Assembly: GCA_036320915.1 (NCBI GenBank)
Contig: JAXBDG010000024.1
Span: 124,001-188,000, forward strand
DNA length: 64,000 nt
Reading direction: 5' to 3'
Origin: Linnemannia elongata
Taxonomy: Eukaryota > Mortierellomycota > Mortierellomycetes > Mortierellales > Mortierellaceae
In this document: positions 43,838-53,765 of the stretch, piece after piece
Numbering within the stretch: the first letter of the stretch is position 1
Layout: every line of letters begins with the position of its first letter
Translations under genes and position numbers: made by a program
Notes under the pieces: generated by a model
Told to the model about the DNA's origin: nothing
Databases searched by the model: none
Seen by the model: only the letters and a program-made list of their open reading frames with translations

Positions 43838-45211
43838 GGATGGTGCTGATGCTGACAAGCACGAGGAGGAAAGGCGGAGGGGAGAGAGGGGAGCAACAGG
43901 CACAACAGGATGTAGAGGTGCAAAAGTGGACGATGGTGATTAAGCACCAATAGACAATGAAGCCTGCGAGGTATGACCAAACTTGAAGACTATAGGCAAA
44001 CAAGAGCACGACCGAGTAGTCAGTCGTGGGGGCTATTTTGTTATGTGTACGGCGTAAGCCTGTTGCCAAGGTGAGTTGGTTCTGTTATCCTACCTTCAGA
44101 CTTGTTTAGTATATTATTGATATCCTTGGCCGTGTACACTGGCAGTTCTCAAGATGAAGTGCTGTGTAAGGCTGACTGACTAATTAGTAGGTGTGGGAAA
44201 AGGAGAGAAGGCTACTGTCCCTGTCACTTGTTTATCGCAAACGACATAAACTCACCTGCTTGTTCTTGGTGTTCTACAGGTTTTTTATCGAAAACACTCG
44301 TTGATGACTGTCCTCTGTGGAAGTCTGGCTGATGGTGGGTTTGTGATAGTAAAAGAATAACATGAGAAGAAGGGTAAATCACGTAAGTATGGGTAGACTT
44401 CGGGTAAAGAATCGCGGGGTTGACTTTGTTCTTTGTGTGTTGTCGCTGATAGGGAACGTACTCTGTCCTAGAGGCGCGTGTGTTTTGTTTGTCCAGGGGT
44501 AGTTCCCTCTAATGCATGAATGCAATGAACAGAGATGAGAGAAAGAGGGTGTCGAAATGAAAGGATGATGTTGTTGAAGGAAGGGAGGGATGGTGATGAC
44601 GTTGGAAGGAATGAGGGGAACAAGAAAGGATAAAAAGGGAAAAGAGAGAAAAGAGGAAAAGGCACCTCCTTGTATGTTTTGGATTGAGTCCAAGATGGGC
44701 CATGGTCTATCTACTTGTACCCTCGCCATCTCATCCTGTGACCTTGCTTGTCTTCCTTGCGGTGCTATGCAATCGCGGAGAAGAAAAGAAACTCGCACGG
44801 CCTGCACCACCTCAAGGAAAGGAAAGGAGAAGCGTGACTACTTCCTGTCGCGCAGATCAGTTCCTGGCACAATCACGTCTCAGGCAGAATCACTCCCATC
44901 ATCACCTTCTTCCTCCTCCTCCTCCACAATATCTGCATCATCCCCATCCTCCATTTGACCTCCTTATTATCCCTTCTCCTGTATTCGACACAATATTGTG
45001 TCGAAAAATGTTTTTTTTTTTCTTTTCAGTTTTCCAACGTTATCTCAATAACAGGCTAATAAAAAAGAATCAGAATACACCAATACGTCGAACGAGCTCG
45101 TTTGGTTGTTTGAGTCATTATGATCATCGTCGTCAATTCTGAATTCATTCATTTCCCTCTTCATCCCATTCCATTCTCTCGACCCCCACCCTACTTCGCC
45201 CAATCCTTCAA
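43838..45211. other. gene-poor region
   Basis: Possible 5' exon of the 3CxxC gene near 43900-44069 (minus), otherwise purine/pyrimidine-skewed spacer. A perfect 22-bp palindrome is at 44984-45005. Confidence 0.4.
44984..45005. repeat. perfect 22-bp palindrome
   Basis: Centre CACAATATTGTG, flanked by TTCGA and TCGAA. About 200 bp before the piggyBac remnant. Confidence 0.8.
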
Positions 45212-46262
45212 TGAGCGTCCCTTCCACCAACAACATTAACGACGAGGACGATGACGAGAGCCCTTTTACTATCACTCGCACAACAGCCCGTACGGAAAAC
45301 GACAACAACAACAAAAACGAGGAAGAGCAAAGAGCTACCCCATCCGCCCCTGTCACTCATCGATCAAAAAGCGAGGGCCCAAACTGAAACTGCCTCCCGC
45401 AGCCGACTTTGAGGAGCATGTTGTGCCTTACTCCAGGAAGCCTCACACAACACAAGCAACAATCCTACCACATCCTCAATTCGGTGAACCTCTACCGCCC
45501 TATTCTCTTTTCTCTCTCTTCTTATCGGACACGGCTTTTGAAAATGTTGCCGTCAACACCAATGCCTACGCAACAATAAAGGATGCAGGGAGATCCCGCG
45601 TCTGGATCCCAGTAACAAAGCACGAGCTCCGTATCTTTCTCCGCATCATCATCTACATGGGCGTGTTCGGCAAAACATCACTCGATGACTACTGGTCAAC
45701 TTCCGAAAAGTACCCTCAACACTCTATTAGCAAGTACATGAGCCAATACCGTTTCCAGCAGATTAAACTTTATCTCCATGTGTCACCCTCAACGATAACC
45801 ACGTTGACTGGCACACCAAATTGCGTCCTCTCTCCTCCAAGCTGCAGCAAGATTTTACCTGACTCTTTCTTCCCTCCACCGATGTCTCTATTGTTGAAAT
45901 GATTGTTCGAACCTCTGGGCGAAGCAAGCATACCGTCCATGTGAAGTGTAAGCCAACCCCCGAAGGATACAAGATCTTCGCCCTTTGTCAAGCCGGATAC
46001 ACCTATTCTTTTCTCTTCTACTCCCCCTTCGACTCTATCATTGGTGTGACCAAGCTTCCCAACATCAACATCACTTCCTCTGCCGTCGCCCACCTGGCTA
46101 AAATGCTTCCCCATTCCAAATACCGATTGAACATATACATGGATAACTACTGTATTTCTCCAACGTCGGTCTCTTCAAGTACCTTCGCTCCCTCCAAATT
46201 GGCGCTTGTGGTCGAGTTCTTTATTCTACGAGGTCTGTTGCCTGTGCGAAACCAAGTGGACC
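45212..46262 (+). pseudogene. piggyBac-type transposase remnant
   Basis: Family signs: YSLFSLFLSDTAFENVAVNTNAYA, then WIPVTKHELRIFLRIIIYMGVFG and DDYWS, then a catalytic-type YMDNY, then FSNVGLFKYLRSLQIGACG in another frame. At least three frame changes are needed: near 45383, between about 45780 and 45900, and near 46150. The C-terminal third and its Cys-rich finger are missing, replaced by the Fanzor sequence. The ATG at 45212 opens an acidic N-terminal region as usual for the family. Non-functional. Confidence 0.75.
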
Positions 46263-46269
46263 GATCCCA

Positions 46270-48463
46270 GGGTAGCCACGAGGACGACACCATTTTCGGC
46301 GACGATGCTCTTGATCTTTTGCTTGGAAAGGACAGTGGAGGAGTTACCATCCGAAATCTTATCTCATTCGCCCTTCGAGGATCCGTATCGACACAGGCTG
46401 GACGGAAAGCCGAGAAGCCCGACTCTGTTCACTCGTACACTGTTGCTATCTCTATATTTAAGCAGTTTCAAGCTTTACACCCAGCAATCAAGGCGCTCAA
46501 CCCTGACCATATACCCCTTTCGAAAGTCCAGCAAGATTTGGTGCCAAAGATCTGTTTAGAGATCAAGATGCACTACCGAAAACTGCCAACGATTATAGTC
46601 GACAAGGTAACGTTCTACTAACAAGTTGCATGCGAAAGTGCTCATTGAAGTGGGTAATACATAGATAAAATTCTAATAACGCCAATTCATTCCTTTTTCC
46701 CTTATGAATTCAGATGAAAAAGATTGGTTTCGATCCATCAACAATACCCTCCTATGATGGAGAAGAGGAGGAGGAGGAGGAAAAGGAGGAGGACAACGGT
46801 GATGAATTTCGGGATAAAGAGGAGGAAGCCATCAAGAAGTCCGACAAGATCGTCTTCGAGGCCGGTCACATCAAGACCTGGTGGGACGAGATGCTCCGAC
46901 TCCCATTTGACCAGAGACCGCGCTTCTATATTAGTACGCAGTTGGGTGACTCGTTTCTGGACATCAGCGAGGAACCTCTACTGGCGATTCTCTGGGGAGA
47001 GACATCGGGAGACGTGGGCAGGACGATGGAGGCCAAGGTGCGGAGTAGGACGGAGGCAAGGTGGACCAGGAGTCTGACTATGGCGGACTGATGAGGCGTC
47101 TCTTTATCGGCAAGCCGGAAGATCTGGTGAACAAGGAAGTTAGGCAGACGACATATGGCAAAAAGACTACGACCATGCAGGAACTCTCTTCTAGCACCCA
47201 CAGATCTACGGACAAGGACCCCTTTCCCGCTACACCACCCGAAGGATTAACGTCCTGCGGGAAATACACAATCAAAATCTAACAAAAGCCACACAGCCGA
47301 CAGCAACAACATCAATATCAACATCATCAACAGCAGCACCACAACTACCCATGCTGCCTTCACCCACCGGCTCCTCGGCGACAAACGAGCGATACGCATT
47401 GAGCAACTATTTTAGAACATATGGCCATCAGCTACAACTACTTGTGTTTGATGTGCGACGTGGCCGGGAATCCTCTTTAACCAAGAACACGCTTATTCGC
47501 AGGATCGAGACAGATGTCCCGACGAGACAGTCCATTATCGATTGGTTTGGGGATGACATGTCCTCTGTCGTTGTCGTGGGTATGGACCAAGGAGAGAAGG
47601 TCAGCGGCACCTTTTGTGTGAGGTTCGGCGAAGATTCGGCCGTAAATTGTTGATCAAGAGAAGCTCCTTGTACCAGCCAACGTTAGCGCATCGGAGCTGG
47701 ACGCAGGATTTGAAAGGGGGGGGCACTAGATGGAGGCGTGTGGGCAGTCCAGGACCCGTCCAACCCGGCCAAGACGACCCTGCTACCAAGTGTGTTCGAT
47801 ATTGAACGAACATTGCAGCCGGCATCATACGAAACATGGGACAAGATGGTCGAAGCCCACCAAATTTGTCTGCGGAACCTCTGCTTCACGAGTTCTATGG
47901 ATCGCATATTCTCAAGTTCACCAGCTACGAGCACCGCAAGGCCAAGCTGTCGGAGATAGATCTTGCTGTTGCTGATGTTATGAGGTTGGTTGAAGCGGCG
48001 GTATCAAGGATTCCAGTGGGCAAGAACCCTACCGTACTGTTTGCATGGGGAAACGGAACTTTCCGTTCTGGCTACAATTTAACCTCACAGCATATGACAC
48101 TGCAGCGACGGCTTGCCCAGAAGGTAATAGCACAAACGGACACGGTTCAAGTGAAGCGCCATTTCAAAGAGAATAAGTGCAAGTACTAATCAAACTGCCT
48201 TATTTTCTACAAACTCGTAAGCCCGTGAAAAAGGGTACTTGGTTCTGTTAGTCGACGAGTACCTGACTTCTACAATGTGCCCCACTTGCGTTGCGGTTGG
48301 AGTGTCAACGAGATTGGCGAAACCCTCAGTGCGTGTTTGCGCCTGCTTGAAGTGTCAGAGGTGGATACATAGGGATGTTGTCGGCGCTCACAATACTGCG
48401 CTTGTTGGCGAGCTGTATGTGCGGACTCTTGGACGACCAGCGCCCCTACAACGACCTTTATAG
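46270..48463 (+). pseudogene. Fanzor-type RNA-guided nuclease homologue (eukaryotic TnpB relative), decayed
   Basis: Pieces in order: an N-terminal part (DDTIFGDDALDLLLG to HYRKLPTIIVDK), a probable intron 46607-46713 (GT-AG, phase 0), KKIGFDPSTIPSY with an acidic run, RRLFIGKPEDLV, YTTRRINVLREIHNQNL, RuvC-I VVVGMDQGEKVSG, KLLIKRSSLYQPTLAHR, LPSVFDIERTLQPASYE, HEFYGSHILK...YEHRKAK, FAWGNGTFRSGYNL, and the C-terminal VDEYLTSTMCPTC...CACLKC...HRDVVGAHN. The last block is the TnpB/Fanzor zinc ribbon with the RuvC Glu and Asp. The pieces lie in different frames (switches near 47010, 47205, 47630, 47720, 47880 and 48130-48235), with a TAG near 47045. Some switches could be introns; most look like decay. 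Fanzors usually travel inside other transposons, here possibly the piggyBac. Confidence 0.78.
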
Positions 48464-48716
48464 TTGCAACATCGACCATGTTGTAGAAATATCCTGACCC
48501 TTAACAGGGGAAGGGATAGACCAAGTCCACAAGCTACCTCACACTCACTAGCAAATAAAAACGATACCGCGTTGCACTGCCACGGCGCTCCACAAGTCCA
48601 AATCGATGAAACCATACCTCCGACTCTCGGCCTAACATCACCGCTCTAAAACATAGCCTCCTTTACGCAATCTCCCCACACACAGCAAAACCCCAATATA
48701 TTTAAACCTTTCAATA
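48464..48716. other. 3' flank of the Fanzor locus
   Basis: In Fanzor systems the guide RNA derives from sequence at the 3' end of the gene, so this stretch is where it would lie. I cannot define a scaffold by eye. CTTAACAGGGG at about 48499-48509 contains a TTAA, the piggyBac target. Confidence 0.35.
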
Positions 48717-48866
48717 TTAGGTATTTCACATATATGTTTTGTTTTGGCCACTTAACCCCGATTAGCCAGCTATTCAGGACAACATTTTTGTTCCACAGCC
48801 ATGCAAACCCCGCTCACAGCTGGATTAGTGGTTAATTTTTTACATCATTTTGGTTGAAAAGCACAA
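48717..48866 (-). mobile_element. MITE copy 2
   Basis: Reverse-complement copy of the 29917 element, 150 bp, flanked by TA (48715-48716, 48867-48868). It lies 15 bp beyond the stop of the Sel1-repeat gene, so it may form that gene's 3' UTR. Confidence 0.85.
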
Positions 48867-48881
48867 TATAAAGGAACAACT

Positions 48882-51653
48882 TTAATCCAAGTCCTTTTGA
48901 AGATGATCCATACGTTGCTTGGCGCCCTCATGCCCTTGGCCAGAGGCCATGCTGTACCACTTAATCGCTTGGCCCTTATCCTTTGCGACACCGCGGCCTA
49001 CCTCGTACATTCGAGCAAGGCTATACTGTGCTGCTACATGTTCCTGTTCGGCTCCTTGGTGGTACAATGAAATTGCGACTGAATCGTCTGCCAGCTCTCG
49101 TCTGTCAAGACTACCAAGCTTGGTAAGCCATTGGACGTGAAAGTGAGCCTCTGAAACCCCGCTATCCGCTGCACGGCGATTCAGGTCTAGTGCCTCCGCT
49201 CGGTCCTGAAAAACCTCGAGACCGACCTCATACATCAATGCAAGGTTGAACAGGGCACACTCATGGCCTTGGTCGGCACTCCTGCTGTACCATACGAATG
49301 CCAGACGGTCGCTCTGCTCGATCCCTCGGCCAAGGTCATAGGAGAAACCAAGGCTATTTTGGGCGCTTGCATGTCCTTGTTCTGCTGCCTTGGTGTACCA
49401 CTTTACAGCTTCGGCATCACTTTGCTCCACTCCTCGTCCCTGCTGGTACATCAATCCAATTTTGGACTGTGCTTCTGCATCCCCTTGCTCGGCAGCCTTG
49501 GTGTACCACTTGACCGCCTCGACATCGCTCTGCTCGACGCCCTGTCCTTCTTCATACATTACTCCAAGGCAGAACTGTGCGACTGCTTGTCCTTGCTCGG
49601 CAGCTTTGGTGTACCACTTGACCGCCTCGACATCGCTCTGCTCCACTCCTCGTCCCTGCATGTACATCAATCCAAGGTTGAACTGTGCTACAAAATACCC
49701 TTGCTCGGCAGCCTTGGAGTACCACTTGACCACCTCAACATCGCTCTGCTCAACGCCCTGTCCTTGCATGTACATCACTGCAAGGCAGAACTGTGCGACT
49801 GCAACCCCTTGCTCGGCAGCTTTGGTGTACCACTTGACAGCCTCGACGTTACTCTGCTCCACTCCTCGTCCTTGATCGTACATCAATCCAATTTTGGACT
49901 GTGCTTCTGCATGCCCTTGCACAGCAGCCTCGGCGTACCACTTGGCCGCCTCTACATCGCTCTGCTCGACGCCCTGTCCTTCCTCATATATCACTCCAAG
50001 GCAGAACTGTGCGACTGCTTGTCCTTGCTCGGCAGCCTTGGTGAGCCACTTCACCGCCTCACCACCGCTCTGCTCGACTCCTCGTCCTGTACAATACATC
50101 GCTCCAATTTTGGACTGTGCTTCTGCATCCCCTTGCTCCGCAGCCTTGGTGTACCACTTGACCGCCTCGACATCGCTCTGCTCGACGCCATGTCCTTGCG
50201 CATACATCCACCCAAGGTTGGACTGTGCGGATGCGTATCCCTGCTGGACTGCCTTAGTGTACCATTTGATCGCCTCGATATCGCTCTGCTCTACTCCTCG
50301 TCCTGTACAGTACATTAAACCAAGGTTGGACTGCGCGGCTGCATACCCTTGCTCGGCAGCCTTGGTGTACCACTTGACTGCCTCAACATTGCTCTGCTCT
50401 ACTCCTCGTCCATGCTCGTACATAAATCCAAGATTGGACTGTGCGGCTGCAACTCCTTGTTCTACTGCCCTGGTGTACCACTTGACCGCCTCGATATCGC
50501 TCTGCTCTACTCCTCGTCCTTGTTTGTACTTCAATCCAAGGTTGGACTGTGCTACTGCAACCCCTTGCTCGGCAGCCTTAGTGTACCACTTGACCGCCTC
50601 GACATCGCTCTGCTCTACTCCTCGTCCTTTACAGTACATGAATCCAAGGTTGAACTGTGCTTCTGCATCCCCTTGATCGGCAGCCTTGGTGTACCGCTTG
50701 ACCGCCTCGACATCGCTCTGCTCAACGCCATGTCCTTGCGCGTACATCAATCTAAGGTTGACCTCCGCAACCCCTTGTTTGACAAGCTTGGTGTACCACT
50801 TGACCGCTTCGATATCGCTCTGCTCTATTCCTCGTGCTTTACAGTACATTAATTCAAGGTTGAACTGTGCGACTGCGTCCCCTTGCTCAGCAGCCTTGGT
50901 GTACCACTTGACAGCCTCGGCATCACTCTGCTCCACTCCTCGTCCTTGCTCGTACATCAATCCAATTTTGGACTGTGCTTCTGCATCCCCTTGCTCGGCA
51001 GCCTTGGTGCACCACTTCACCGCCTCGATATCGCTCTGCTCGACGCCATATCCTTCCTCATATATCAATCCAAGGCAGAACTGTGCGACTGCTTGTCCTT
51101 GCTCGGCAGCCTTGGTGTACCACTTGACCGCCTCGACATCGCTCTGCTCTACTCCTCGTCCTTGTGTGTACATCAATCCAAGGTTGAACTGTGCGACTGC
51201 ATACCCTTGCTCGGCAGCCATGGTGTACCACTTGACCGCCTCGATATCGCTCTGCTCGACGCCATGTCCTTGCGCGTACATAAATCCAAGGTTGGACTGT
51301 GCTTCTGCATCCCCTTGCTCGGCAGCCATGGTGAACCACTTGACCGCCTCGGCATCACTCTGCTCCACTCCTCGTCCTCGCTCGTACATCAATCCAAGGC
51401 AGAACTGTGCATCTGCATACCCTTGCTCGGCAGCCTTGGTGTGCCACTTGACTGCCTCAATATCACTCTGCTCCACTTCTCGTCCCTGCTCGTACATAAA
51501 TCCAAGGTTGAACTGTGCGGCTGCACCCCCTTTCCCTGCCGAATTGGTGCACCACTTGATCACCTCAACGTTTTTTTGCTCTTCTCCTCGGCTGAAGGTG
51601 TACCAAGCTGCGACCTTGCTCGGCGCATTACGCTGCCCTTGCTCTGCAACCAT
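48882..51653 (-). CDS. Sel1-like repeat protein, 923 aa
   Basis: Minus-strand gene built of about two dozen 36-residue Sel1-like repeats (AAEQGDAEAQSNLGFMY, GRGVEQSDVEAVKWYTK), a subclass of TPR-like helical repeats that act as protein-binding scaffolds. The N-terminus (MVAEQGQRNAPSK...) is short, and repeats start almost at once. The last repeats diverge (FQDRAEALDLNRRAADSG and onward), a usual capping region. No signal peptide, membrane span or catalytic domain. The internal DNA repeats are very similar, so repeat number probably varies by unequal exchange. Long open frames on the opposite strand over 49.3-51.7 kb are by-products of the repeat. A MITE (48717-48866) sits right after the stop. 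Partners unknown. Confidence 0.88.
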   Translation of the reverse strand: MVAEQGQRNAPSKVAAWYTFSRGEEQKNVEVIKWCTNSAGKGGAAAQFNLGFMYEQGREVEQSDIEAVKWHTKAAEQGYADAQFCLGLMYERGRGVEQSDAEAVKWFTMAAEQGDAEAQSNLGFMYAQGHGVEQSDIEAVKWYTMAAEQGYAVAQFNLGLMYTQGRGVEQSDVEAVKWYTKAAEQGQAVAQFCLGLIYEEGYGVEQSDIEAVKWCTKAAEQGDAEAQSKIGLMYEQGRGVEQSDAEAVKWYTKAAEQGDAVAQFNLELMYCKARGIEQSDIEAVKWYTKLVKQGVAEVNLRLMYAQGHGVEQSDVEAVKRYTKAADQGDAEAQFNLGFMYCKGRGVEQSDVEAVKWYTKAAEQGVAVAQSNLGLKYKQGRGVEQSDIEAVKWYTRAVEQGVAAAQSNLGFMYEHGRGVEQSNVEAVKWYTKAAEQGYAAAQSNLGLMYCTGRGVEQSDIEAIKWYTKAVQQGYASAQSNLGWMYAQGHGVEQSDVEAVKWYTKAAEQGDAEAQSKIGAMYCTGRGVEQSGGEAVKWLTKAAEQGQAVAQFCLGVIYEEGQGVEQSDVEAAKWYAEAAVQGHAEAQSKIGLMYDQGRGVEQSNVEAVKWYTKAAEQGVAVAQFCLAVMYMQGQGVEQSDVEVVKWYSKAAEQGYFVAQFNLGLMYMQGRGVEQSDVEAVKWYTKAAEQGQAVAQFCLGVMYEEGQGVEQSDVEAVKWYTKAAEQGDAEAQSKIGLMYQQGRGVEQSDAEAVKWYTKAAEQGHASAQNSLGFSYDLGRGIEQSDRLAFVWYSRSADQGHECALFNLALMYEVGLEVFQDRAEALDLNRRAADSGVSEAHFHVQWLTKLGSLDRRELADDSVAISLYHQGAEQEHVAAQYSLARMYEVGRGVAKDKGQAIKWYSMASGQGHEGAKQRMDHLQKDLD

Positions 51654-52467
51654 GTGATGAAAAAGACTGAAGGAGGAAAAGAATAAGGAGTTTGGTACGA
51701 AAATGGGTAGATCAGGAAAAATAATGATTGTCTGTGATGGAGATGAAAGGGGAGTACGAAGTGAGATGAGATGAGAAGAGAAGAAAGATGAGGAGAAATG
51801 AGATGAGAGATGAGTGAGAAGACATGCAAGAGCGAGCGTAAATAAGGTTTATCAGCAAGGCCCTCTTCAGTTCTCATCCGAATGCGATAATGAATGAAGA
51901 ATTGCCTTTTATGAAAGATTTTTTTACCATACTTTCACTGCGCATGTCGCACGTGCGAAATTGATATGATAGGCTCGTTTGTGCACGAACAACACATGAC
52001 TTTTGATGTCTTTCTTTGCGCAGTTAAGAGAATGAGCACGCGATGTTTGTGCCGTACATTTTGCGCGAAAATCAAAGACCTGGCCTGATGGTAGCACTTT
52101 GTCAAGTAAGTATCACTTGCCATAACAAAGTCTTGTAATCAACAGTGGCCTAGAATGATAACAACATTGCAAACAGAGAGCTGTTATTACCTAACTAGGC
52201 ATGGCCAAGTGTCGGTTTCGTGTTCGCATTCAGAACGTAAGAGGGCCCAGGCACTTGAAACTCCGAGGAGGATATGTGGACTCTCTCTCGTCCTATGACG
52301 CACTTTGTTGACAAGCATTGTCTCCATGGGGGATGAATGTATTTTGGGTGCTCTGATGCATGCATATAGGGCTCCTAATCGAATTGATCGAATCGAGTGA
52401 AGCCTATATCGATTTTGATTCGAATAAAGTAAACTTAAATCCGATTTGAATTCGATTCGAATCAATT
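51654..52467. other. spacer, with a TTCGAAT-rich stretch
   Basis: Leader of the Sel1 gene (to about 51900) and unassigned sequence. From 52375 the DNA consists of degenerate GATTCGAATC/AATTGAATC variants, which continue after the LINE fragment at 53093-53150. Confidence 0.45.
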
Positions 52468-52487
52468 GAATCAATCGAAGTATTCAG

Positions 52488-53092
52488 GAGATGCCCAAGA
52501 GCGTTGCAGAACACGTCAGCCGACTATTTTGCAAGTACATCGAGAAGGAGGGCCGAGAAAAAATATGGAAACCGCGATGCGAGAGAACCGTCGAATGGGA
52601 GAAACAGCAATGTATCACAGAAAGACGGAAGCACAAACCCCCGGAGGAGCGGCCCAGGTCCCAATGGCAACAAATATATGGACGGAAACCCCGAGCGAAT
52701 GAATGCGAGTGCGGGCGGCCTCTGGCGGAGCACGAGGAGGGACGATGCCCTGGCGTTCAGAATGATACACATGCAGCCGACCGAGCGGTGATCGAGGCCT
52801 TACTAGGCCGGAGGAGAATGGATATTATGGAAAAAAGAGGAGCGATGACAGTTAAAGAGTTCGAGACGGAAGACACCTAGTCTTACCCCTTGAACCGCCC
52901 CCGAAGGGCAGCAAGGGTCATCCGGAGGTATGCGCAGGTGCGCCTGGCGCAAATTACGGATTGTGCCTCCTCGGTTTTGCGCAGTACACTTTATCTATTC
53001 TGCTTTGCTATAACGACGTAGAATACCGTGCTCGCATGAGCTACACTTAGACTTCCGTTTTCGGATTAAAACTTTGACGTTCCAAAAAAAAA
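52488..53092 (+). mobile_element. 5'-truncated LINE fragment, different family
   Basis: 605 bp ending in an A run (53084-53092). Flanked by 20-bp near-duplicates, GAATCAATCGAAGTATTCAG (52468-52487) and the version at 53093-53112 with 18 of 20 bases equal. The frame 52491-52880 encodes a basic protein end with a Cys/His cluster (CECGRPLAEHEEGRCPG), like the zinc-binding tail of LINE ORF2. Not similar to the intact LINE in this window. The flanks lie in GAATC-rich sequence, so chance similarity is possible. Confidence 0.55.
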
Positions 53093-53487
53093 GAATCAAT
53101 CAAAGTATTCGGATCGTTCGAGTTCGGATTATTTAAACCATTCGAATTGTCCAAGCCTTTTGAAGCATCATTAATGCAAATGTCGCCAGCAAGGGCGCCG
53201 GGTTATGGGAGCACGTTATCAGACCAACATAGAGAAAAGCAAATGTCGTTCCTCGTTCTTCCTTTCCATGTCATTATTCTCCATCTATATTTTTTACCCC
53301 ACATAACTCTTGATGTGAGTAGACGTCTTCGATCAATCATTGACTCGGAAGAAGATAATCTTTTTGAGGTGAGTTTTAGGGGTGTTAACATGTTGGATGG
53401 TAAACGTGAATCTTGATAACTCTTTACACATAACTTTGTAACTCTTCTATAGGTTGAGGAAATCGGCAATGTGTCGTTCAATTGTCA

Positions 53488-53639
53488 CTGTGCCTTTCAA
53501 CCAAAATGATGTAAAAAATTAACCGCTAATCCGGCTGCGAGCGGGGTTTGCATGGGTGTGGAACAAAAAATGTTGACCTGAATAGTTGGCTAATCGGGGT
53601 TTAGTGGCCAAAACAAAACATTTTATGTGAAATGCCCAA
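53488..53639 (+). mobile_element. MITE copy 3
   Basis: 152 bp, same family. Right flank TA (53640-53641); left flank reads CA, a probable mutation of the duplicated TA. Lies just before the hAT pseudogene. Confidence 0.85.
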
Positions 53640-53765
53640 TACCTTCCTGTCGGTAATATAAATAACGAAAGTGTAGGAAATGACATTGCCAGCCAAAAGA
53701 CAGGCACTCGCACCTGAGCGTGGGCCATCAAGAACAAGTGGAAGGAGCGTGCTACGTTCTTGAAA

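Noticed and set aside
45899..46621. A single 240-codon gene
   Set aside because: Its first part matches piggyBac and its last part matches Fanzor; the frame is a chance fusion of two decayed genes.
49263..51686. Long plus-strand open frames of up to 351 codons opposite the Sel1 gene
   Set aside because: They are mirror images of the 108-bp Sel1 repeat unit; their translation is repetitive (CSTPRP, LLGSLGVPLDRLDIALL) and has no domain.
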